Of a stretch of DNA of 64,000 bases, positions 34,461-42,820 are shown piece by piece (within the stretch, counting starts at the first letter, position 1; each line of letters begins with the position of its first letter). This DNA is from an uncultured Eubacteriales bacterium. GTDB taxonomy: Bacteria > Bacillota > Clostridia > Peptostreptococcales > Anaerovoracaceae. The notes below the pieces were generated by a model, which saw nothing but the letters and a program-made list of their open reading frames with translations, had not been told where the DNA came from and made no database searches. Position numbers and translations under genes: made by a program. The stretch lies in contig CACYLW010000008.1 in NCBI GenBank assembly GCA_902775345.1, forward strand, positions 62,001 through 126,000, read 5' to 3'.

Positions 34461-35672
34461 ATGAGCAGTATCGTTGACAGATTCATGAGGTATATTTCGA
34501 TAGACACACAGTCTCATGCAGACAGCAACACCTCGCCAAGTACCGCCAAGCAGTTCCGTCTGGCAAGGCTTCTGGCAGAAGAAATGACAGAGATGGGCGT
34601 CTCCAACGTCAGGTTGGATGACCGGCACTGTTATGTCTATGGTGAGATCCCTTCGAACCAGGATGCCGGCATCCCTGCTCTTGGTTTCATTTCTCATATG
34701 GATACGTCTCCGAGCGCTCCGGGAGATGCAGGTAACGCAAGGATACACGAAAACTATGACGGCGGAGTGATCATGCTTAATGAAGAGGTTTCCCTCGATC
34801 CGGAAATCTACCCTGAGCTCAGGGATTATGTGGGCTGCGACCTCATCGTCACTGACGGCGTTTCACTCCTCGGAGGAGACGACAAGGCCGGTATCGCCGA
34901 AATAATGACCATGGCGGAAACATTCATAAACGATCCTTCGATCCCGCATGGAAAAATTGGTATCGCGTTCACATCGGATGAAGAAGTCGGCAGAGGCGCG
35001 GACTACTTCGACATAGAAGGCTTCGGCATGGATTACGCATATACTGTTGACGGAGGCGTTCTGGGAGAGCTCGAGTACGAGAACTTCAACGCCGCTGAAG
35101 CACGTGTATACTTCAAGGGACGTGACATCCATCCGGGAACGGCAAAAGACGTGCTTATAAACGCAGTCGGGATAGCTACAGAGCTCGAAAGAATGCTTCC
35201 TCAGGAACAGAGACCGGAATACACCGAAGGCTATGACGGATTCTTCCATTTGACGCAGCTGAACGGCACACCGGCAGAGGCAGAGTCCCGCTACATAATC
35301 AGGGACCACGACGCCGCCCTCTTCGAAAAGAAGATAGCGCTCATGCGCAAGTGTGTCGACTACTTCAACACAAAATACGAGAACTCGGTCACGCTCGAGA
35401 TACGCGAACAGTACAGAAACATGCGCGAGCTGATAGAACCGCACATGTTCCTTATAGACAACGCGAAGGCCGCATTCAGGGCATGCGGGGTCGAACCGAT
35501 AATCATTCCTATCAGAGGCGGTACTGACGGCGCCAGGCTCACATATGAAGGCCTGCCTTGCCCTAACCTATCCACCGGCGGACTGAACTTCCACTCAAAT
35601 ACCGAGTATATCCCGGTACAGTCGCTTGAAAAGATGGTTGAAGTACTGGTGGAGCTCGCAAGAGCCAAATAA
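34461..35672 (+). CDS. pepT: peptidase T (tripeptide aminopeptidase)
   Basis: An M20-family dizinc aminopeptidase of 403 residues that removes N-terminal residues from tripeptides in the cytoplasm. Metal motifs: HMDTSPSAPG with His79, GGDDKAG near 140, and TSDEEVGRG near 175; the later RGGTDGARLTYEGLPCPNLSTGG and terminal His (HSNTEY) complete the site. GGAGG precedes the start. It probably supplies free amino acids, including proline, for fermentation. It ends at a terminator shared with the convergent sirtuin gene. Confidence 0.94.
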   Translation: MSSIVDRFMRYISIDTQSHADSNTSPSTAKQFRLARLLAEEMTEMGVSNVRLDDRHCYVYGEIPSNQDAGIPALGFISHMDTSPSAPGDAGNARIHENYDGGVIMLNEEVSLDPEIYPELRDYVGCDLIVTDGVSLLGGDDKAGIAEIMTMAETFINDPSIPHGKIGIAFTSDEEVGRGADYFDIEGFGMDYAYTVDGGVLGELEYENFNAAEARVYFKGRDIHPGTAKDVLINAVGIATELERMLPQEQRPEYTEGYDGFFHLTQLNGTPAEAESRYIIRDHDAALFEKKIALMRKCVDYFNTKYENSVTLEIREQYRNMRELIEPHMFLIDNAKAAFRACGVEPIIIPIRGGTDGARLTYEGLPCPNLSTGGLNFHSNTEYIPVQSLEKMVEVLVELARAK

Positions 35673-35686
35673 GCACAGCAACACAA

Positions 35687-35716
35687 AACGGATCCCACCG
35701 GGGATCCGTTCTTTTT
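35687..35716. terminator. intrinsic terminator between pepT and the sirtuin gene
   Basis: AACGGATCCC/GGGATCCGTT, a perfect 10-bp stem with a 4-base loop, followed by CTTTTT on the plus strand; A-rich on the other side. Confidence 0.92.
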
Positions 35717-35721
35717 GTCTT

Positions 35722-36453
35722 TCATTCTGCCTCAAGTTCTCTGAAAACTTCCTCAACGTCTGCGCGTATGAGAAGTGTGGCTCTCCCGTCGGCAGGAGTC
35801 GGCTCTTTGTTTATCACAACCAGGTTTCTGCCGCTGAAGTCATTGATCAGCGACGCGGCAGGTTCCACGGCAAGAGACGTGCCCGCAACTATCAGGGTAT
35901 CCGCTCCCGAGATCTCCCTGCACGCACCTATCATGGTGTATTTGTCGGGGATCTCTCCGTAGAGCACGACCCACGGTTTTATGATACCGCCGCATTTATC
36001 GCACCTCGGCACGCCTTCGCTCTGAAGTATCTTTTCGAGCGGATATTCCGTCTCGCAGTCCACACAGTAGTTTTCACGGATGCTCCCGTGGAGCTCATAT
36101 ACCCTCTTGTTGCCTGCTTCTTTGTGCAGCCCGTCTATGTTCTGCGTTACTATGCCGCGCAGCCTGTCCTGCTTTTCAAGCTTATACAGGTACCTGTGTA
36201 CGGCATTCGGCCTGGCATCGGGGTAGATCATGTAATTGCGGTAGAAGTCGTAAAAATCTGCTGTGTGCAGCATGAAGAACGCCGCGCTCAGTATCTCCTC
36301 AGGCGGCCTTCCCCTGAATCTTTCCGAGTAAAGCCCGTCCTCTGAGCGGAAGTCAGGTATGCCGCTCGCTGTCGACACTCCGGCTCCGCCGAAGAACACT
36401 ATCCTTCTCGATCTTCCGATTATTTCCTTAAGTTTTCCTACGGCTTCAGTCAT
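35722..36453 (-). CDS. NAD-dependent protein deacylase, sirtuin family
   Basis: A Sir2/CobB-type lysine deacetylase. From the start chosen at 36453 (243 residues) it shows FFGGAGVSTASGIPDFRS (20-37), TQNIDGLH with the catalytic His region, and four zinc cysteines in two pairs (CVDCETEYPL and CDKCGG). I prefer this start because the longer reading would overlap the preceding DUF2804 gene, whereas this one leaves a 7-base gap. It likely removes acetyl groups from metabolic enzymes. Confidence 0.92.
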   Translation of the reverse strand: MTEAVGKLKEIIGRSRRIVFFGGAGVSTASGIPDFRSEDGLYSERFRGRPPEEILSAAFFMLHTADFYDFYRNYMIYPDARPNAVHRYLYKLEKQDRLRGIVTQNIDGLHKEAGNKRVYELHGSIRENYCVDCETEYPLEKILQSEGVPRCDKCGGIIKPWVVLYGEIPDKYTMIGACREISGADTLIVAGTSLAVEPAASLINDFSGRNLVVINKEPTPADGRATLLIRADVEEVFRELEAE

Positions 36454-36460
36454 TTTCCGG

Positions 36461-37495
36461 TCAGTATTTATTATGCACTTTCTCCGCGAAACACATGACA
36501 TCCTTGATATTGACCTCAGTACCGTCGTCGAGCACCGCCCTGCCGCTCATCTTTCCGAACACCTGATGCTGATCGGAAACGATGACCTTGTAATCCAGGC
36601 AGGCAGCCCTGTCGAGCACAGGTTCAAAAGTCATTTCGAAGCGCCCGTCCGAAGACGTGAACTTCCACATGTCCATATAACCGCTTTCAGGGATCACGAA
36701 CTCCACGTCATCGAGCTTGTGGGCCTTTCCGTTCCAGAACAGCATATTTTCTGAAGCCGCGCTCGTATCACCGAAGCCGTATCCTATGTTCCATCCGAAG
36801 CTGTTGCCGTCTACATCAGCATTGCCGGATCCCCAGAACCAGGTGTTGTCATAAGTCCATACGCCCCTGCCCCAGTCAAGAGTACCGAAATCTGCCGACG
36901 GGTCGAAGGTGTATTTTTTACCGTCGAAGCTGACGTATCCGGAAGCTCTCATGCAGTTGATCTTCTGGTTATAATAGAAGGCGTGCTTCTCAGGCCACGG
37001 AGTCGCGATCACCATGGAATCCATAGGCGGCTGCTCCAGAACTATTTCTGCGTCAAAAGGCTTTCCGTCCATGAAGTTCTCAAAGTGGCATTTCAGATGC
37101 CTTGCCTGATATCTGACTTCAAAGCTCATCTGCAGCCTTTTGTCGCTGTATTTCGTGGTACCGTAGGACGAATCCTCAGGCAGGCCCAGTTTTCCCATCG
37201 GGAACGCGTTGAGCACGGTCTCGGTATGCTCCCACGGTTCGTCACCGAACACGAGCAGCGACACCGACTGCAGGCCGATATAGCCATCATCTGAAACAGT
37301 GAACGCGGCCGCAAAATCTTTGTTCACGACCAGATAGTAATCCCATTCTTTTATGCGGAATGCCGGCGCCTTTATATCATTCCTGCGATACTTCTGCACC
37401 AGGCTCCTGGACCAGCCGGGTTCTCTCAGTTCGCCGTTCTCATCGAGCAAAAGCTGCACGTTCGTCACTTCATGATTCCTCATCTGAGCCACCAT
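36461..37495 (-). CDS. DUF2804 domain protein
   Basis: A 344-residue protein of the DUF2804 family. The C-terminal half has the family-like FGTLDWGRGVWTYDNTWFWGSGN and GWNIGYGFGDTSAASENMLFWNGK segments, rich in aromatic residues as in a beta-sandwich or lipocalin-like fold. The function is unknown; no catalytic residues are proposed. It lies between DUF4298 and the sirtuin genes in a tight minus-strand operon. Starts MVAQ or MRNHE are both possible; GGAGA lies directly before the first ATG, too close for ideal use, so an in-frame GTG one codon later may be used. Confidence 0.85.
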   Translation of the reverse strand: MVAQMRNHEVTNVQLLLDENGELREPGWSRSLVQKYRRNDIKAPAFRIKEWDYYLVVNKDFAAAFTVSDDGYIGLQSVSLLVFGDEPWEHTETVLNAFPMGKLGLPEDSSYGTTKYSDKRLQMSFEVRYQARHLKCHFENFMDGKPFDAEIVLEQPPMDSMVIATPWPEKHAFYYNQKINCMRASGYVSFDGKKYTFDPSADFGTLDWGRGVWTYDNTWFWGSGNADVDGNSFGWNIGYGFGDTSAASENMLFWNGKAHKLDDVEFVIPESGYMDMWKFTSSDGRFEMTFEPVLDRAACLDYKVIVSDQHQVFGKMSGRAVLDDGTEVNIKDVMCFAEKVHNKY

Positions 37496-37502
37496 TCTCC
37501 TT

Positions 37503-37820
37503 TCAGAATTCCTTCTCTTCCATGCATCTGAGCACGGCTCTCTGCATCCTTGCCATAAGTTCCCTGTGGTCCGTTATGAGATCATATACCGCATCTTCAG
37601 ACAGGACGCCTCTTTTAAGATCTTCGGGAAGCTTTCCGGCTTCATCTGCCTCGAAATCATCCATCCATTTCTGACTGCTGTAATATTCCTCGAGCTTATA
37701 GTACTTGCTCTGTATCTTTTCGTATCTGTCCAGGGCTTCGGCAAGCTCCGAAAGAGCCTCCCCCGTTTCGTCCAGATACGATTCCATCTTTTTGATTCTT
37801 TCAACCTGTGCCTTGCTCAT
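37503..37820 (-). CDS. DUF4298 domain protein
   Basis: A 105-residue helical, mostly charged protein of the DUF4298 family: MSKAQVERIKKMESYLDE, then repeated helical heptads and KWMDDFEADEAGKLPEDLKRGVLSEDAVYDLL-like segment. I place the start at 37820, preceded by GAGGGGG at 7 bases, rather than the ATG eight codons upstream. No function is known. It is translated 7 bases before DUF2804. Confidence 0.85.
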   Translation of the reverse strand: MSKAQVERIKKMESYLDETGEALSELAEALDRYEKIQSKYYKLEEYYSSQKWMDDFEADEAGKLPEDLKRGVLSEDAVYDLITDHRELMARMQRAVLRCMEEKEF

Positions 37821-37840
37821 GAAGCACCCCCTCTTTGTTT

Positions 37841-38722
37841 TCACGCCGCTTTTCTGTCACCTGTAAGTTCGCTGACCGCAGCTGCGCCGAGTATCAGGAC
37901 GGCTCCCATGACCGTATAGATATTGACCGGCTCTCTAAGGAAGAACGCTGACAGCAGAACCGCTTCCACCGGGTCTATGTAACTCAGTATGCCGACGGTC
38001 TGGGTAGGCAGTTTATTGACTGCATCAAAGTAGATAATGTATCCGATACCGGTATGCAGCACTCCCAGCGTAAGCAGGCAGATGATGCCGGCAGCCGTGA
38101 TACTGACTTCGCTGAACGCTCCGGTCGCTGCTGAATACGGCAGCATTATCAGGGACACGAGCGCCAGCTGCATGATCGTGGTATTCACCGGAGAAATATC
38201 TTTCATGTACTTGTTTATCAGCACCACCATCGCATAGAAGAAGCCTCCGCAAACGCCGAATATAACTCCCTTAAGCTCGGATAGATGCAGTCCGGTCTGC
38301 AGCACGCCCGACACGAGTATCATTCCGCAGAACGCCACGGCTACACATATGATCTTCCTTGGAGTCAGCTTCTCCTTCAGAACGACCGCTCCGGCAAGTA
38401 TGTAAAACACCGGCTGCATGTAGTAGCAGAGCGTGCTGGTCGCGATGGTCGTGTATTTGTATGCTTCGAACTGGCAGATCCAGTTGCAGCACATCAGCGC
38501 AGAACTGAGCAGCAGCCACCATCTGTTTCTCCTGATCGCCTCTGCATCAGGCTTTTCCCTGCGCGCGGCAAGCAGTATAAGTATCGTGACGGCCCCGAAG
38601 AATGCGCGCCCAAGGCAAATGATACTCGACGGCATGTTTATGTATCTCGACAGAGTACCTATGGTTCCGAAGAGCAGCAGAGTGAATATAAGCTGCATTC
38701 TTGATTTGTTTATACTGTCCAT
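37841..38722 (-). CDS. EamA/DMT family transporter
   Basis: A 293-residue membrane protein with about ten helices and two EamA repeats (residues ~7-140 and ~155-285). The first repeat ends in AGAVVLKEKLTPRKIICVAVAFCG, the second in FLREPVNIYTVMGAVLILGAA, a standard EamA signature. It presumably exports amino acids or other metabolites. It is upstream of DUF4298 by about 20 bases. Several other DMT proteins occur in this window, so this family is enriched here. Confidence 0.9.
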   Translation of the reverse strand: MDSINKSRMQLIFTLLLFGTIGTLSRYINMPSSIICLGRAFFGAVTILILLAARREKPDAEAIRRNRWWLLLSSALMCCNWICQFEAYKYTTIATSTLCYYMQPVFYILAGAVVLKEKLTPRKIICVAVAFCGMILVSGVLQTGLHLSELKGVIFGVCGGFFYAMVVLINKYMKDISPVNTTIMQLALVSLIMLPYSAATGAFSEVSITAAGIICLLTLGVLHTGIGYIIYFDAVNKLPTQTVGILSYIDPVEAVLLSAFFLREPVNIYTVMGAVLILGAAAVSELTGDRKAA

Positions 38723-38742
38723 GCCCTTTATGTATACGCCTT

Positions 38743-39237
38743 TTACTTATCCTTATTTAGCGTAAAGAACTCAGCCGGTATGTGGCAGTATCCGGCCGGA
38801 TTTTTGTCCAGATACTTCTGGTGATATTCTTCCGCAGTGAAAAAGTTTGCGAGCGGTTTCAGCTCAACCGCAAGAGGCTCTCCGATGAGTTCCTCTTCCT
38901 TATCATATGCCCTGCGTATGGCATCGAGCATGTCAGGGTCGCTGTAATAAATGCCGGTGCGGTACTGGATGCCTACGTCATGCCCCTGTCTGTTGACCGA
39001 AGTAGGATCGATCACGAGGAAGTAGTAATAAATCAGTTTCTCCGGACTTATCACGCTTTCGTCAAACTCCACGAGCACGGTCTCAGCATGTCCGCTGTTT
39101 GCGCACACATCCTGATATGACGGCGCGTCATCCGGACCGTTCGCATAGCCGACTTCCGTCCTGATGACTCCGTCAAACTGGTCGAAGTATTTCTGCGTTC
39201 CCCAGAAACATCCTCCGGCAAAATATATGGTCTTCAT
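38743..39237 (-). CDS. msrA: peptide methionine sulfoxide reductase MsrA
   Basis: Reduces methionine-S-sulfoxide in proteins. The catalytic GGCFWG motif (Cys10) follows the start at 39237, which has AGGAG 8 bases upstream. TEVGYANGPDDAPSY, HAETVLVEFDESVISPEKL and GIYYSD are typical. About 164 residues, no MsrB domain fused. Together with the GAF-type fRMsr at 39.8 kb it forms a methionine repair pair. Confidence 0.95.
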   Translation of the reverse strand: MKTIYFAGGCFWGTQKYFDQFDGVIRTEVGYANGPDDAPSYQDVCANSGHAETVLVEFDESVISPEKLIYYYFLVIDPTSVNRQGHDVGIQYRTGIYYSDPDMLDAIRRAYDKEEELIGEPLAVELKPLANFFTAEEYHQKYLDKNPAGYCHIPAEFFTLNKDK

Positions 39238-39248
39238 GTTCATCACTC

Positions 39249-39785
39249 CTAGAGCATTATGATCTCAGGTTTATGCTTCTCAGCAGGCAGGAAGTTGTTT
39301 ATAAGCTGCTTTGTCTTGAATCTCAGGTGCGAGGTGTTTGCCCCCGGATTGCAGGCGAACCATTCCGCATCAGCAACGGCCTTGTCGATCACGACTTTGA
39401 CCTTGCCTTCAGGGTCATTGAGGATGCCCATGACGGACGCTTCACCCGGTGTGAGCCCTATCACATTCTGCATGTCCTCAGGTGACGCGAACGAGACTCT
39501 TGCCGTATGCATCATGGCAGCAAACAGCTTGGAGTCGAATCTCTTGTTCGCCGGCAGTATGACCAGGAAGAACTGCGTTTTCTGCCTGTTGCATACGACG
39601 ATCGTCTTGCGGATCTCAGCTCCGAGCTTTTCAGAGATCTCGACGCACTCCTCCATCGCTTCAACTGTATCGTTATCTACTCTCTCGTACTTGATGTTCA
39701 GTCTCTCCAGTTCCTGATATGTCTTTGTTTCCAGTGCCCCGCGCTCATCCTGCGGTGCTGTCGTCATTACTTCACTTATGAACAT
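39249..39785 (-). CDS. YbaK/ProX-type aminoacyl-tRNA deacylase (PrdX-like)
   Basis: A 178-residue editing domain protein that hydrolyses mischarged Ala-tRNA(Pro), related to ProX and to PrdX found in proline reductase clusters of other clostridia. RKTIVVCNRQKTQFFLVILPANKRFDSKLFA and the GEASVMGILND segment are the hallmarks. A GGGGG site lies about 6 bases upstream of the ATG. Here it sits among methionine sulfoxide reductase genes, 6 kb from prdF. A link to proline metabolism is inference. Confidence 0.82.
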   Translation of the reverse strand: MFISEVMTTAPQDERGALETKTYQELERLNIKYERVDNDTVEAMEECVEISEKLGAEIRKTIVVCNRQKTQFFLVILPANKRFDSKLFAAMMHTARVSFASPEDMQNVIGLTPGEASVMGILNDPEGKVKVVIDKAVADAEWFACNPGANTSHLRFKTKQLINNFLPAEKHKPEIIML

Positions 39786-39798
39786 TTCATCCCCCTTT

Positions 39799-40254
39799 TT
39801 ACTTTATGACCTTCATGGATTCCAGTGTGCGTACAAAGGCTTCCAGCCCTTTTCTGTCATCTTCCGAGAACCGGCCGAGCAGAGGGCTGTCTATGTCGAG
39901 CACTCCGTATACCGAACCGCCGGCATGAACCGGGACCACTATCTCCGAATTGCTTGCCGAATCGCACGCGATATGGCCGGGATACTCATGAACGTTTTTC
40001 ACAAGTTGTGTCCTGTCTTCCGCAACAGCCGTGCCGCAGACACCCTTCCCGACTTCGATGACAGTACACGCAGGCTTTCCCTGGAACGGTCCGAGCATGA
40101 GCTTTCCTTCTTTCATAAGGTAAAAACCCGCCCAGTTGATATCGTCAAGCGAGTCCCAGACAAGGGCCGCGGCATTGGACAGCACGGTCATGTCCCATGA
40201 CACTCCACCGGACAGGCTCTCAAGCTGTCTGCACATCAGATCATAATCAGTCAT
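39799..40254 (-). CDS. GAF-domain free methionine-(R)-sulfoxide reductase
   Basis: A 151-residue single GAF domain, starting MTDYDLMCRQLESL at 40254. The segment VIEVGKGVCGTAVAED and later HIACDSASNSEIVVPV contains the cysteines used by fRMsr to reduce free Met-R-sulfoxide; DDINWAGFYLMKEGKLMLGPFQGKPAC matches the family. The much longer in-frame reading upstream is not supported by a ribosome site. It is the first gene of the fRMsr-PrdX-MsrA unit. Confidence 0.85.
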   Translation of the reverse strand: MTDYDLMCRQLESLSGGVSWDMTVLSNAAALVWDSLDDINWAGFYLMKEGKLMLGPFQGKPACTVIEVGKGVCGTAVAEDRTQLVKNVHEYPGHIACDSASNSEIVVPVHAGGSVYGVLDIDSPLLGRFSEDDRKGLEAFVRTLESMKVIK

Positions 40255-40308
40255 TTCACATTTCCTTCCGTTTTTTCCAAACGAATACACAGTTATTCTA
40301 ACATAAAC

Positions 40309-40332
40309 AACGGCTGCCTTTCGACAGCCGTT
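40309..40332 (-). terminator. hairpin after the beta-eliminating lyase gene
   Basis: AACGGCTG (40309-40316) pairs with CAGCCGTT (40325-40332) over an 8-base loop; the minus-strand tail GTTGTTTATG is only moderately T-rich, so it is a plausible but imperfect terminator. Confidence 0.6.
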
Positions 40333-40360
40333 TGAGCAGTATGTACAGAGGTCTGCCCGG

Positions 40361-41809
40361 TTACTGATCTTCTCCGAAATCAGCCTTGTATGCGGCAACC
40401 AGTTTCTCAGGCCAGTCAGATGTCGCCTCAAGCTTTCCTGTAAAGAATCTGAGCGTCGCAGGCTCATGCACGAACCTGAGTCCGCCTATAAGATCCCTGT
40501 GATCAAAGACCCACTTAACTCTGTCTATCACGTATTCGACCTGTGAGAGCGTGAACACTCTTCTCGGAAGAGCCAGTCTGACAAGCTCCATGGACGCGAA
40601 TCTTTCACTTCCGTCAGCGTTCCTTTCTTCAGAAAGAGTGCCTCGCTCCATTCCGCGGATACCGCCGCACAGGTAGAACGCGCACACAAGGGCTCCCGCA
40701 GGGTATTCCTGCTGAGGTATGTGTGAAACGAAAGTGCTTGCATCGACATGCGCTCCCAGACCGCCGGCAGGAGTTATCATCGGAACACCGTACTCCACAA
40801 GTTTGTCGACGCAGTACTTTATGAACTGAGGTCCGTGTGAAATGATATCCATGTCCATCGACTCATCAAAGCCCACTGTCATGGCTTCTATCTCGCGCAC
40901 CGACATGCCGCCGTATGTGAGGAATCCCTCAAACATAGGGACCAGATCCTCCATCGAGTGGAACAGTTCTTCATCCCTGACCAGTATGGCGCCGCCGCGC
41001 GCGAAGCCGAACTTCCTGGCCGAGAAGTATATCATGTCGAACTGGTCAGCGATCTCTCTTGTGATGTCGCGCACGGACATGTCCTTTCGCTCTTCATCAC
41101 GTATTTTTATGAAGTACAGATTGTCCTGCAGAAGCGACGCGTCAAGCACAGACAGGATCCCGTGCTTTCTTGCTACGGCGCAGGCATCCTTGAAGCTCTG
41201 CACCGATACAGGCTGTCCGCCGATCAGGTTGGTGCCTGCCTCGAGTCTCATGAACGCAACGTTGTCAGCGCCTTCCTTTTCTATGCAGGCTTCCAGCTTA
41301 TCCAGATCGATGTCGCCCTTGAACGGGAGATCGCTCTGCGATACCAGGCCCTCATCCTTTACGAGTTCCTCAACATGGCCGCCGAGTCTGGTTATATGAG
41401 CCTTGGCCGTCGTGAAGTGATAGTTCATGATCACACAGCTTCCCGGTTTTACGAATCTGGTCGCAAGGATGTTTTCACACGCTCTGCCCTGATGCGCAGG
41501 CAGGCAGTATTTCATGCCGAATATCTCCTCAAGCTTGTCCCTCATGCGGAAGAACGATTCGCTCCCTGCATAGGCGTCATCAGGCGTCATCATGCCTGCG
41601 AGCATCTGATCGCTCATCGCGTTTACACCGGAATCGGTAAGCATGTCCATGAAGATGTCGCCGTTATGAAGCTGGAATGTGTTGAAACCGGCTTCCCTCA
41701 TCTTGCTGAGTCTCTGTTCGGCAGGCAGAAGCTGAAGCTGCTGAACGATCTTTACTTTATGCATCTCCACAGGAATAGGTTCGTGATCATAGAATTTTAT
41801 TGCGGGCAT
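40361..41809 (-). CDS. beta-eliminating lyase of the tryptophanase / tyrosine phenol-lyase family
   Basis: A 482-residue PLP enzyme. Family marks are LPAHQGRACE (phosphate-binding QGR at 107-109), NLIGGQPVS (194-202), DASLL with Asp223, and the Schiff-base Lys266 in YFSARKFGFARGGAI. Classical tryptophanases and tyrosine phenol-lyases carry S-G/A-KKD here, so this is a third subgroup whose substrate (Trp, Tyr or another beta-substituted amino acid) cannot be assigned from sequence. The start at 41809 has AAGGAGG 10 bases upstream. It is controlled by its own leader: promoter, a hexa-tyrosine leader peptide and an intrinsic terminator upstream (see separate entries), so tyrosine supply is likely the signal. 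Confidence 0.88.
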   Translation of the reverse strand: MPAIKFYDHEPIPVEMHKVKIVQQLQLLPAEQRLSKMREAGFNTFQLHNGDIFMDMLTDSGVNAMSDQMLAGMMTPDDAYAGSESFFRMRDKLEEIFGMKYCLPAHQGRACENILATRFVKPGSCVIMNYHFTTAKAHITRLGGHVEELVKDEGLVSQSDLPFKGDIDLDKLEACIEKEGADNVAFMRLEAGTNLIGGQPVSVQSFKDACAVARKHGILSVLDASLLQDNLYFIKIRDEERKDMSVRDITREIADQFDMIYFSARKFGFARGGAILVRDEELFHSMEDLVPMFEGFLTYGGMSVREIEAMTVGFDESMDMDIISHGPQFIKYCVDKLVEYGVPMITPAGGLGAHVDASTFVSHIPQQEYPAGALVCAFYLCGGIRGMERGTLSEERNADGSERFASMELVRLALPRRVFTLSQVEYVIDRVKWVFDHRDLIGGLRFVHEPATLRFFTGKLEATSDWPEKLVAAYKADFGEDQ

Positions 41810-41840
41810 TGCTGTGTACCTCCTTGTGTCCATCTCCGTC

Positions 41841-41876
41841 CCAAAACAAAAGCTCCGCAGCTGTCTGCTGCGGAGC
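41841..41876 (-). terminator. leader terminator of the lyase gene (attenuator)
   Basis: GCTCCGCAGC (41867-41876) and GCTGCGGAGC (41852-41861) form a perfect 10-bp stem with a 5-base loop, followed on the minus strand by TTTTGTTTT. It lies between the leader peptide and the lyase ribosome site, so transcription stops there unless the 5' arm is sequestered. Confidence 0.93.
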
Positions 41877-41930
41877 GTCATTAACCATGTGCGTCTGTCA
41901 CATTATCATACTACTCACAGCAAAACAGCT
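41860..41930 (-). promoter_or_regulatory. antiterminator: leader 3' end pairs with the terminator 5' arm
   Basis: The RNA segment 41914-41930 (AGCUGUUUUGCUGUGAG, the last codons and stop of the leader peptide) is complementary to CUCCGCAGCAGACAGCU of the terminator (about 41859-41875): AGCUGU/ACAGCU, GCUG/CAGC and GAG/CUC, 13 base pairs interrupted by two small internal loops. This helix and the terminator are mutually exclusive. Confidence 0.8.
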
Positions 41931-41989
41931 ACCCCATCGAGGTAGTAGTAATAATAATATTCTGCTGCGAAGTTGTTTCTCTGTTTCAT
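41915..41989 (-). CDS. hexa-tyrosine leader peptide of the lyase operon
   Basis: A 24-residue ORF, MKQRNNFAAE followed by six consecutive Tyr codons (TAT TAT TAT TAC TAC TAC, 41942-41959), then LDGVAVLL and TGA. It lies between a promoter and a terminator upstream of the lyase gene. A ribosome that stalls at the Tyr codons leaves the antiterminator segment free, while one that reaches the stop covers it. No clear Shine-Dalgarno precedes the ATG; an in-frame TTG eight codons upstream (42013) could extend it. It is too short for ordinary ORF calling. Confidence 0.82.
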   Translation of the reverse strand: MKQRNNFAAEYYYYYYLDGVAVLL

Positions 41990-42029
41990 ACGACGTTGTT
42001 TATTGTTAACCAACTTTAAATATAGCGCT

Positions 42030-42058
42030 ATGTTACTATGCTTCTTTGTTAATTACAA
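42030..42058 (-). promoter_or_regulatory. promoter of the lyase attenuator operon
   Basis: On the minus strand TTGTAA (42053-42058), a 17-base spacer and TAACAT (42030-42035). Start of transcription would be about 30-35 bases before the leader ATG. An overlapping alternative -10 is TATATT. Confidence 0.6.
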
Positions 42059-42076
42059 CAAATATCACATTTGTTT

Positions 42077-42820
42077 TTATTTAAAATCACAAACCGTTTC
42101 GATTATATCCTGTATGCCCGGGCTGTGATCCTTCAGAGGCTCGCCTTTCAGGCCGGCCATCATTATCCCGCTCTGTGCCGGTATCTCAGCGATGACAGCT
42201 TCTCTGTCGCGTATCGCGCCTCTTACCATCGCAGCCTGCTCAGCGTCAGCCTTGTTGATAACGAAAAAGACCGGTTTCTCCAAAGCCTTGCCCATATCAT
42301 ATATCTTCTCAGACAGATGGATCGACTCGTAGCTTGGATCGATGACCATTAGTATCACGTCAGCGCATCTGTCCAGTCCGCGTCCGAAATGCTCCACACC
42401 GGCTTCCGTATCGGTGATGACTATGTCATCTTCGCCGGTCTCCAGATTGTCGAGAAACATCTTACCGGTGAAGCCTATGCCGCAGGCACAACCCTCTTCA
42501 GCTTCCGCGATCTTGCCGATCGCCATGAGATGAAGACCATCTTCTCCCGACATGAATTCTTCAGGAATATCCGAAAAGCTCCATCTGTTGTCGAAAACTC
42601 TCCCTTTTTCATCAAAGACCCGGTACGCGCCCTTCTTGCCGCCGAAATAATGCGTGAAATCTTCAGGCAGATCAAATCCGAGCTGCCTGTGTAATCCGTA
42701 ATTCGACTCATCGGAATCGATCACCAGTACATTCTTTCCCGCTTTCTGATATGCTCTCGCGAGCAGCGTTGCGACCGTGCTCTTTCCGCAGCCGCCTTTT
42801 CCGCACAGTATTATCTTCAC
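42077..42820 (-). CDS. CooC-like P-loop ATPase, metal-enzyme maturation
   Basis: A 247-residue ATPase of the SIMIBI/CooC group, with the deviant Walker A GKGGCGKST (8-16), the VIDSDESNYGLH segment and the cysteine pair in EEGCACGIGF that resembles the metal-binding CxC of CooC. Relatives insert nickel into carbon monoxide dehydrogenase. No CODH gene is in this window. The GTG start overlaps the stop of the GNAT gene by 4 bases (GTGA), so the two are coupled. Confidence 0.82.
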   Translation of the reverse strand: MKIILCGKGGCGKSTVATLLARAYQKAGKNVLVIDSDESNYGLHRQLGFDLPEDFTHYFGGKKGAYRVFDEKGRVFDNRWSFSDIPEEFMSGEDGLHLMAIGKIAEAEEGCACGIGFTGKMFLDNLETGEDDIVITDTEAGVEHFGRGLDRCADVILMVIDPSYESIHLSEKIYDMGKALEKPVFFVINKADAEQAAMVRGAIRDREAVIAEIPAQSGIMMAGLKGEPLKDHSPGIQDIIETVCDFK

